A DNA stretch of 64,000 nucleotides, taken from assembly GCA_963784995.1 (NCBI GenBank), contig CAWATZ010000024.1, positions 425,639 to 489,638 on the forward strand, given 5' to 3'. Below are positions 52,100 through 60,800 of the stretch, one piece after another. The first letter of the stretch is position 1. Each line of letters starts with the position of its first letter. Source of the DNA: CAWATZ01 sp963784995 (GTDB lineage: Bacteria; Planctomycetota; Planctomycetia; Gemmatales; Gemmataceae). The notes beneath the pieces were generated by a model that was not told the origin of the DNA, did not search any database, and worked only from the letters and a program-made list of their open reading frames with translations. Position numbers and translations under genes: made by a program.

Positions 52100-53972
52100 T
52101 TGTTTTCGTTGCTGAGAGGCTTGCAGCCGTGCTGGAACTTTCCCCCTCCCTCCACCGCGCGGATTCGGCCGGGGGATGAGCCGACCTTTGTTTCCGCCCT
52201 GAGATCGGTCGAGGAACTCGATCCGGCCTTCGTCAAGGATTGGCCCGATGAGGTGGTGGTCTGTCCGTGCAAGGGCGTGACCAAGGGGACACTGGTCGCT
52301 TCGATCCGGGATGGGCACGCCAGCCTGAAAACGCTGGGCCACGCCACGGGGGCCGGCACGACCCCCGAATGCAAGCAGTGCCGGGTCATCATGGGCGAGC
52401 TGATCGCCGCCTACAAACCGCGTGGTCCGGGCAATCTCACCCCGGCCATCCTCAAGTCCAACAAGGTCGAGGCGGTCAAGCGGGAGAAGGACGGCCTGGA
52501 CTGCATCGAAGACATCCTGACCCATGCCGGGACGGGCAACTGGCAGGAGCTGACCGAGGCGGACAAGCATCGCTTCAAGTGGCACGGCCTGTTCTTCCGC
52601 AAGCAGACTCCGGGCCATTTCATGCTCCGGATGCGGGCCACCTGCGGCTTCATGACCGGCCAGCAGTTCCGGGTGATCGCCGACCTTTCGGATCAGTACG
52701 GCAAGGGCTTTTGCGACCTGACCACCCGGCAGCAAGTGCAGATGCGCTGGTTCACCATGAGCGACGTTCCCGAGATCTGGGAGCGGCTGCACGCGGTCGG
52801 CCTGACCAGCCAGCAGACGGGCATGGACAACATTCGCGGCGTGTGCGGCTGTCCCGTCGCCGGACTGACACCGCACGAGCTGTTCGACGCCTCGCCTGTC
52901 GCCCGGGCCTTCAACGACAGAATCCTGGGCAACAAGGCCTTCACGAACTTGCCGCGCAAGTTCAACGTGACCATCACCGGCTGCCTGGAAAACTGCTGTC
53001 ACACGGAAACGCAGGACCTGGCCCTGGTGCCCTCGTACCGTGAGCTGGAGGGTTCCCAGGTCAACGGCTTCAACGTGCTGGTCGGCGGCAAGCAAGGCTC
53101 GGGCGGCTTCTGCCCGGCTCAGCCGCTGGACGTGTTCGTTCGGCCCGAAGAGGCTCCGGACGTTTGCGCTGCACATGGTCGAGATCTTCCGCGATCACGG
53201 CTCCCGCGAGACGCGCAACCGGGCCCGCCTGGCGTTCCTGATCCAGGACGTGGGCTTGCCCTGGTTCCGCAACGAACTGGAGCGCCGCGTGGGGCAATCT
53301 CTGCCGCGAGCCGGCGCCGATCTCCGCAAGGGAACGCACAACGATCATCTCGGCATTCACCCCCAGAAAAAGACCGGGGCCGCTCCCGAGCAGAAGCTGC
53401 ACTCCCTCGGTCTGCTGGTTCCCATTGGACGGATCACCACGGCTCAGATGCGTGGCGTCGCTGACCTGGCTGAGCGCTACGGCAACGGCGAGGTCCGGCT
53501 CACGGTGCAGCAAAACCTGGTCATCCCCAACATTCCCGAGAGCCGGATTGGCGCCCTGACCCACGAGCCGCTGCTGCGCGAGCTGCCCTTTGACCCCTCG
53601 CCAATCATGCGCGGCCTGGTGTCGTGCGTGGGCAGCGATTACTGCCACGTGGCCCTGATCGAAACCAAGGGCTGGGCGATCGAAGTGGCCCGGGACCTGG
53701 AGAAGCGGACGGCCGGCAAGAAGGTGCTGCCGTTGACCATCCACTGGTCGGGCTGCCCGGCCGGCTGCGGGCTGCACCAGGCGGCCACGATTGGTCTGCA
53801 AGGCTGCCGAACGCGGGTCGATGGCAACCACGTTGTCGATGCGGCCCACGTTTTCGTCAAGGGGCAGTCGGGCCCCAATGCCCGGGTCGGCGAGGACCTG
53901 ATGTATGACGTTCCCTGCGATCAGCTGGCCGATGCCCTGGAGCCGCTCGTGAGGCATCTGCCGAGGAAATGA
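52100..53972 (+). CDS. nirA: assimilatory nitrite reductase with N-terminal BFD domain (apparent frameshift)
   Basis: A ferredoxin-type siroheme nitrite reductase reducing nitrite to ammonium. Unusually it opens with a bacterioferritin-associated-ferredoxin-like [2Fe-2S] domain (VVVCPCKGVTKGTLVASIRD, then TPECKQCRVIMGELI). The reductase follows: RMRATCGFMTGQQFRVIADL, GVCGCPVAGLTPHELFD, ITGCLENCCHTE, then SCVGSDYC and GCPAGCGLHQ, the four-cysteine cluster/siroheme site. One base is missing near 53168 (GTTTGCGCTGCAC), shifting the frame. The true start is unsure: in-frame candidates are non-ATG codons from 52100 on. It overlaps NasA by ATGA. Confidence 0.9.
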
Positions 53973-56143
53973 CCGCCATGATCCAGGGGGAAACCATTTG
54001 TCCCTACTGCGGCGTTGGCTGTCGCCTCGACCTGTCTGGCTCCCTGGAAACGGGCCTGAAGATTCGCGGCGTTGGCGATGCCCCGGCCAACCGGGGCCGG
54101 ATCTGTGCCAAGGGGGCCCTGCTCGGCGAAACCATCGTCTCGGCCGACCGCCTGACCCGGCCCCTCTGGAGGCAGGACCGCCAGGGTGAGTTTCAGCCGG
54201 CCGGCTGGGACACCGTCCTGCCTTCCCTGGTGCAGCGTCTCAAGCGAATTCATGCCTTGCATGGTCCGGACGCGATCGCGTTCTACGGCAGCGGTCAGCT
54301 GGACACCGAGACCTCCTACCTGGCCTGCAAGCTCTTCAAGGGCCATCTGCACACCAACAACACCGACTCCAACAGCCGGCTGTGCATGGCCTCCACCGTG
54401 GCGGGCTACCGCACCAGCCTGGGCAGCGACGGCCCGCCGTGCTGTTACGAGGACATCGACCTCGCCGACACGACGCTGATCCTGGGCAGCAACATGGCCG
54501 AGGCCCACCCGGTGCTATGGGACCGGGTGCGGGCAGCCAGGCAGGGTCGGCGCGACAAGTTCCTGATCGTGGTCGATCCCCGCCAGACGGCGACCGCGAA
54601 GGCGGCGGACCTGCACCTGGCCGTTCGCCCCGGCGGCGACCTGGCCCTGCTCAACGCCCTGGCCAGGATGCTGCTCGACATGGGCGCCCGCGATGCCCTC
54701 TTCATCGAGCAGCACACCACCGGCTTCGCGCCCTACGCCGCCTTCCTGCGGCAACTGGACCTGGATGAGCTGTGCCTGGCCGCAGGCCTGCCCCGAGCGC
54801 GAGTCGGCGCCGCGGCCCGGCTGATCGCCCAGGCCGGTGCGTTCCTCAGCTTTTACTGCATGGGGATCAACCAGAGCACCACGGGCACCTGGAAGAACAA
54901 CAGCCTCATCAACCTGCATCTGCTGACAGGGCAGATCGGCAAGGCCGGGGCGGGACCGTTCTCGCTGACGGGCCAGCCCAACGCGATGGGCGGCCGGGAA
55001 GCGGGTCTGCTGGCGCATCAGCTGCCCGGCTACCGCTTTGTCGAGGACGCCCAGCATCGCCGGGAACTGGAAGCTTTCTGGGACCAGCCGGAAGGCAGTA
55101 TCCAGCCGCGGATGGGCCTGACCGCGGTGGAGATGTTCCGCGCCCTGGAAAAGGGCCAGCTGAAGGCGATCTGGATCGCCGGGACCAACCCGGCAGTCAG
55201 CCTGCCCGACTTGCATCACGTCCGCCGGGCCTTTTCCCGGGCCGAGTTGGTGATTGTCCAGGACGCCTACCACCCGACGGAAACCTCGCAGTTCGCCGAC
55301 GTTCTTCTCCCGGCTGCCCAGTGGGGCGAGAAGGAATGGACCAGCACCTCCAGCGAGCGGCTGGTCAGCTGGAGCCCGAAGCTGTTCGAGCCGCCCGGCG
55401 AGGCGTTGCCCGACTGGCAGGTCCTGGCCCGCTTTGCCCGGCTGTGGGGCTTCCCCGGCTTCGACCACGCCAGCGCCGCCGAGGTCTGGGACGAGTTCCG
55501 CCAGCTGACCGCGGGCCGGCCGTGCGACATGACCGGCATCACCAGCCAGCGCCTGCGCCAGCAACGGCACCTGTACTGGCCCTGTTATTCCGAAGACCAT
55601 CCCGGCAGCCCGCGCCGCTATCTCGACCGAGTCTTTCCGACGCCCGACGGCAAGGCCCGCTTCCTGCCGCGCGAACACAACCCGCCGCGTGAGGCCACCG
55701 ACCACGAGTTCCCGTTCGTGCTGACCACCGGCCGGCTCTACGCCCACTGGCACACGCTGACGCGCAGCGGCAAGTGCGAGAAGCTGATGCTCCGCGACCC
55801 GCAGCCGTACCTGGAGATGCACCCCGAGGACGCCGGCCAGCTGGGAGTCAGCGACGGGGAGCGCGTCCAGGTGTCCAGCCGGCGCGGCACCATCCAGCTG
55901 CCGGTGCGACTCAGCGCAACGGCGCTGCCGGGGACGGTCTACGTGCCGTTCCACTGGGGCGACCTGTTCGTCCCGGGCAACGCGGTCAATTCGCTGACCA
56001 TTAGCGCCACTGACCCGCTGTCGAAGCAGCCGGAACTGAAGTTCTGTTCGGTGGCGATCGAAAAAGTGCCGGCAGCGGTCGAATCCCGGGGGCCAACGCT
56101 CCTGCAAGTAGGAATGGCCCTGCCGCAATCGGCTTCGCTCTGA
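53969..56143 (+). CDS. nasA: assimilatory nitrate reductase catalytic subunit
   Basis: A protein of 724 residues of the molybdopterin oxidoreductase family. The N-terminal [4Fe-4S] motif is TICPYCGVGCRLDL followed by GRICAKGALLGE. Molybdopterin-binding blocks are TNNTDSNSRLCMASTVAGYR, LGSNMAEAHPVLWDRV, and a C-terminal domain with VLTTGRLYAHWHTLTRSGKC. Many NasA proteins end with a BFD-type [2Fe-2S] domain; here the C-terminus lacks it and the domain is on NirA instead. An alternative start at ATG 53978 is possible. Cytoplasmic. First step of nitrate assimilation. Confidence 0.93.
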   Translation: MTAMIQGETICPYCGVGCRLDLSGSLETGLKIRGVGDAPANRGRICAKGALLGETIVSADRLTRPLWRQDRQGEFQPAGWDTVLPSLVQRLKRIHALHGPDAIAFYGSGQLDTETSYLACKLFKGHLHTNNTDSNSRLCMASTVAGYRTSLGSDGPPCCYEDIDLADTTLILGSNMAEAHPVLWDRVRAARQGRRDKFLIVVDPRQTATAKAADLHLAVRPGGDLALLNALARMLLDMGARDALFIEQHTTGFAPYAAFLRQLDLDELCLAAGLPRARVGAAARLIAQAGAFLSFYCMGINQSTTGTWKNNSLINLHLLTGQIGKAGAGPFSLTGQPNAMGGREAGLLAHQLPGYRFVEDAQHRRELEAFWDQPEGSIQPRMGLTAVEMFRALEKGQLKAIWIAGTNPAVSLPDLHHVRRAFSRAELVIVQDAYHPTETSQFADVLLPAAQWGEKEWTSTSSERLVSWSPKLFEPPGEALPDWQVLARFARLWGFPGFDHASAAEVWDEFRQLTAGRPCDMTGITSQRLRQQRHLYWPCYSEDHPGSPRRYLDRVFPTPDGKARFLPREHNPPREATDHEFPFVLTTGRLYAHWHTLTRSGKCEKLMLRDPQPYLEMHPEDAGQLGVSDGERVQVSSRRGTIQLPVRLSATALPGTVYVPFHWGDLFVPGNAVNSLTISATDPLSKQPELKFCSVAIEKVPAAVESRGPTLLQVGMALPQSASL

Positions 56144-56161
56144 GTGATTGAGAGTGTCCTC

Positions 56162-57481
56162 ATGAAGCTGCGTGAGTTTCGCCGGGCCGGCCACTGGCCG
56201 ACCCTGGCGTGTGCCTTTCTGTACTTCGACGTCAGCTTCATGATCTGGGTGCTGATCGGCGCCCTGGCCGTGAGCATCTCGGCGGAGCTGGGACTGGACG
56301 CGGAGCGGAACGCCTTCGAGAAGGGGCTGATGGTCGCCCTGCCCTTGCTGGGCGGCACGATCCTGCGTCTGGTGCTGGGCGTGATGACCGACCGCCTCGG
56401 CGCCCGGCGGACGGCCCTGATCGGCATGGTGCTGTCGGCAATTCCGCTGCTGCTGGGTTGGACGTGGGCCCGCAGCTTGCCGGAGGTCTTGCTGGTGGGC
56501 CTGATGCTGGGAGTGGCGGGGGCGAGCTTCGCGGCGGCCCTGCCGCTGGCCAGCCGCTGGTATCCACCGCAGTATCAGGGGCTGGCGATGGGCATTGCCG
56601 GGGCGGGCAACAGCGGCACCGCCCTGGCCACGTTCTTCGGCCCGATCCTGGCCCGGTCCATCGGCTGGCACGCCGTCTTTGGCCTGGCCCTGATCCCCCT
56701 GTCGCTGACGTTCCTGGTCTTTCTCCTGTTTGCTCGCGACAGCCCCAACCAGCCGCCGCCCAAACCTCTGAAGGCGTATGGCGACGTGCTGGGCTGGTCC
56801 GATACCTGGTGGTTCTGCGCTCTCTACTCGGTGACGTTCGGCGGCTTTGTCGGACTGGCGAGCTTCCTCAACACCTTCTTCAAGGACCAGTATTACCCGG
56901 ACGACGTGAAAACCGGGGCCATCTACGCCGGCTATTTCACCACGCTGTGCGTGATTGCCGGCTCGTTCCTGCGTCCGGTGGGCGGCTACCTGGCGGATCG
57001 CTTCGGCGGCATCCGCATGCTGGTCGTGCTCTATGCTGGGGTCGCTTGCTGCATGCTGGGCCTGGCGTTGCTGCCGCCGCTGCCGGTGGCGGTGGTGCTG
57101 CTGTTTGCCGGCATGGGGCTGCTGGGGATGGGCAACGGCTCGGTGTTCCAGCTGGTGCCGCAGCGGTTCCCGAAGGAGATTGGCGTGGTCACCGGCGTCG
57201 TCGGAGCGGCGGGCGGCCTGGGCGGCTTCCTGCTGCCGTTCCAGCTGGGCAGCCTCAAAGCGTTGCTGGGCAGCTTTGGTCCGGGCTTTGCGCTGTTTGC
57301 GGGAGCGAGCCTGGGATGCGTTGGCCTGCTGGGCATCCTGCGGACGAAGTGGGAGGGTAGCTGGCTGGGCAGCGGCGGTGTGGTCGCAACCGCACCCGGG
57401 TCGGGGCTGGAGGAAGCATCTGCTCCTGTGGTCGAGCCGGCGCTGCCGGCGATGGTTCCGGCAGAGAACCCTGCGGTGTGA
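56162..57481 (+). CDS. nitrate/nitrite transporter, MFS NarK/NasA type
   Basis: A protein of 439 residues from the ATG at 56162; a GTG at 56144 directly after the nasA stop is an alternative. Twelve hydrophobic segments are visible. The two nitrate signatures are GIAGAGNSGTALATFFGP and GVVGAAGGLGGFLLPF, typical of NarK-family nitrate porters. The N-terminus (LYFDVSFMIWVLIGALAVSI) is characteristic. Inner membrane; imports nitrate (possibly exports nitrite). Last gene of the nitrate operon; a long palindrome follows 33 bases after its stop. Confidence 0.93.
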   Translation: MKLREFRRAGHWPTLACAFLYFDVSFMIWVLIGALAVSISAELGLDAERNAFEKGLMVALPLLGGTILRLVLGVMTDRLGARRTALIGMVLSAIPLLLGWTWARSLPEVLLVGLMLGVAGASFAAALPLASRWYPPQYQGLAMGIAGAGNSGTALATFFGPILARSIGWHAVFGLALIPLSLTFLVFLLFARDSPNQPPPKPLKAYGDVLGWSDTWWFCALYSVTFGGFVGLASFLNTFFKDQYYPDDVKTGAIYAGYFTTLCVIAGSFLRPVGGYLADRFGGIRMLVVLYAGVACCMLGLALLPPLPVAVVLLFAGMGLLGMGNGSVFQLVPQRFPKEIGVVTGVVGAAGGLGGFLLPFQLGSLKALLGSFGPGFALFAGASLGCVGLLGILRTKWEGSWLGSGGVVATAPGSGLEEASAPVVEPALPAMVPAENPAV

Positions 57482-57895
57482 GGACACACTCGGGCGACCG
57501 GCTGCAAGAGGCACTAACAGCAAGGCGAGCGGCGCGGCGTCAGTCCGCCGGTAAGGGCTTTCTACCGGCGGGCTGACGCCGCGCCGCTCGCCTTGCTGTT
57601 AATGGTCTCAGGGATCTTCCGCTTCCCGTGGCAGGCATTGTGCCTGCCACTTTTTTCGGCGCTGGCAGATGCCGGAAGGAGTCGGTCGTTGTCGGAGGAG
57701 TGCCAGAGAGCGTCCGTTGTGTCTCTGCCTGCCATCTGAAAGGGTGTTCGGGCCCTGGCTGCCTGTCCTCTACCGTCTTCTCCTGGCAGACCAGATTCGT
57801 GCCTTTTTTCTGGCACGTGACGCTTCTGCCGCTATGATGGGGGTGGACTCCAAGCACGTTCTTCGGCTGGAGACGCGAGCTGAAGGAGCACGACC
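57482..57895. other. intergenic region with palindrome, upstream of the giant kinase
   Basis: About 414 bases. The first part holds the 87-base palindrome (57515-57601). Downstream there is a short GGCAGGCATTGTGCCTGCCA hairpin near 57635. The rest is expected to hold the promoter of the kinase gene; no boxes are clear. No gene-like frame. Confidence 0.5.
57515..57601. repeat. near-perfect palindrome (family C)
   Basis: TAACAGCAAGGCGAGCGGCG... and its complement surround a loop (GGTAAGGGCTTTCTACC). One T-C difference breaks the symmetry. It shares the GCGAGCGGCGCGGCGT...CCGCCGGT core with the 76-base palindrome at 29387. It probably also ends the nitrate operon transcript. Confidence 0.93.
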
Positions 57896-60800
57896 TTGAC
57901 ACCTGAATTGTGGCAGAAAGTGAAGGCCGCCCTGGACGCCCTGCTGCAGCTGGACGCGGACCAGCGAGCAGAGGAGTTGGAGCGACTGCGGCAGACCGAG
58001 CCCGAGGTTGCCGCCGAGGTCGCCAGTCTGCTCCGGCAGCAGGAGACAACGCCTGAATTGGACCTGGCCAGGCTTGACCCGGAGCCGGCCGAGCCAGGAC
58101 CGGCGGCAGAGATGCCGGCACGCATTGGCCCCTACGAAGCTCAGGGCCTGGCGGGCAAGGGCGGCATGGGCGAAGTGTATCGCGTCAAGGACCGGAAGTT
58201 CCGCCGCCGCCTGGCCGTCAAGGTGCTCGGGCACGCCCACAAGAACGCCGCGGAGATCCGACAGCGCTTTCTGGTCGAGGCGCAGCTGATGGGCCAGCTG
58301 CAGCATCCCGGCATCCCCCCTGTTCACGACCTGGGGGAGCTGCCCGATGGCAGGCCTTACTTTGCGATGAAGCTGATCCGGGGCGAGACCCTGGCAGCGC
58401 TTCTCCAGCAGCGTTCGAGCCCCGATCAGGACCAGCATCGCCTGCTGGGCATTTTCGAGCAGGTCTGCCAGGTGCTGGCCTACGTTCATCAGCAGCGCAT
58501 CCTGCACCGCGATCTGAAACCGGCCAACGTCATGGTGGGTGCCTTTGGTGAGGTTCAGGTCATGGACTGGGGCCTTGCCAAGGTGATGAGCACAGCCGCC
58601 CCGCAGCCGTCGCGGGAGGAAGCGGCAGCCGGGCAGAGCAGTACCATCTGCACGGTCCGCACTGAGATGCCCGATTCCGGAACGCAGGCGGGACTGGTCA
58701 TGGGAACTCCGGCGTACGTATCCCCGGAACAGGCACGCGGGGAGACGGAGGAACTGGACGAGCGCTGCGACGTCTTTGGCCTGGGGGCGATTCTGTGTCA
58801 GATCCTGACGGGCAAGCCGCCCTTCAGCGGCAAAACTACCCATGAAATACTGAAACGCGCCCAGGAAGGGCGGACCGAGGAAGCCCTGGGCCGGCTGGAG
58901 CAGTGCGGCGCGGATCGCGAGCTGGTACAACTGGCCCGGCAGTGCCTGGCCGTCCACAAGGAGGACCGGCCGGCCAATGCCGAGATGGTGCTGAAGGCCC
59001 TGACGGCTTATCTGGCAGGAGTGCAAGAGCGGTTGCGACAGGCCGAACTGCAACGAGCCGCTGCGGAAGCTCGGGTGGAATCGGAACGGCGGGCCAAGGC
59101 GGAGGCGGAGGCTCGGGTGCTGGCGGAACAGCACGCCAAGACTGAAGCGGAAGCCCGGGCCGCCGAGGAGCAGAAACGCCGGCTCGCAGAGCGGCAGAAG
59201 CGGCGGCTGGCGTTCGGACTGGCAGCGGCGTCCCTGATCCTGGTGGTGTTGTTGCTCACCGCGGGTGGAGTGAGCGTGTGGTACTGGGACGCCCACTACC
59301 GAGTCAAGGTTCAGTATTACGCCAATACCGTCAACCGCAGGGGTGTCAAGGAGGGAGTGGGCAAGTTGAGCGAGGCTGCGGTCCAGCAGCGGGCGGTCAG
59401 TTACCGCTTCTATCAGCGCGGCGGCCGGGTGGAGCGGGTTGACGTTGTCAATGGACTCGGCAAGCTGACACCTGCTCCGAGAGAGTTCGCCGAGATGCAA
59501 CGTGGCTCCGGCGAAGATCTGCAGAACCCGGTGACACACGAATGCCGCTTCGAGTACACCCGGAACCAGCGGGGCGAGCTGGTGGAGGAAACCGCCTACG
59601 ACCGCAACGACAACGTGGTCTGGGCCCTGCACTATACCACGCCGACGACGGCCCATTACACAATGCGGCGGATCACGTCCACTGCCGTCACCGACCCCCA
59701 GCTGCCGGAAGGCTTGCCGCAAGCGCGAACGCGATCGGGAGTCCGCTATTTGCGGCTGAAATGGAACGAAGTGGGTTTCCTGGCGGAGGAGCATTATCTG
59801 GACGTCAACGGCAATCCCTTGCCTGACGACGCCCACATCTATGGAGCGCGTTTCGTGCGTGACGATCGCGGCTTGCTTGTTCATGCGACTTTTCTCAATG
59901 CGGACGGCCAACCCACCCTTCACTCTCGGGACAAGATCGCCCAGATCGCCATCGAGTGCAACGAATGGGGTGACACAACGGCAATCGCTTACCTGGACGT
60001 TCAGGCCCGACCCTGCCTGATCAAGGACGGCCATGCGAAAACGCTTATCAAACGTGACCAGGCCGGCAACAGGGTCAAGGCAGAGTTCTTGAACGCGGAA
60101 GGTCAGCCGGTCCTGCATAAAAATGGGTGGCACACATTTACAGAGAAGTACGAACGCGGCAACGTCATCGAGGTAGACTGCTTCGGTGTGAACGGGCAAC
60201 CATGCCTGAGCAGTGAGTGCTTTCACAAGATAACCCGGAAGTACGATGAACGCGGCAACGTCATCGAGAGGGCCTACTTCGGAGTGGACGGCCAACCCTG
60301 CCTGGACAAGAACGGTTTCCACAAGCTCACCAAGAAGTACGACGACCGCGGCAATGTCACCGAGGGGGCCTACTTCGGAGTGGACGGCCAACCCTGCCTG
60401 GACAAGAACGGTTTCCACAAGCTCACCAGGAAGTACGACGACCGCGGCAACGTCACCGAGGGGGCCTTCTTTGGAGTGGACGGCCAACCCTGCTTGCACA
60501 AATTCGGCATCCACAAGGTCACAAAGAAGTATGACGAACGCGGCAATGAGTCCGAATGGGTCTTCTTCGGCGTCGATGGTCAACCTTGCCTGCACAAGGA
60601 CGGCAACCACAAGTACACCATGAAGTACGATGAACGCGGCAACGTCACCGAGGCGGTCTTCTTCGGCGTAGCTGGCCAACCCTGCCTGCACAAGAACGGC
60701 TTCCACAAACTAACCAAAAAGTACGACGAGCGGGGCAATGACACCGAGACGGCCTACTTTGGGGTGGATAACCGCCCTTGCCTGCACAAGGACGGCAATC

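Noticed and set aside
54515..57523. A 1002-codon frame opposite nasA and the transporter
   Set aside because: It crosses two well-identified genes and is rich in Gln and Arg from reversed GC-rich codons; no motifs.
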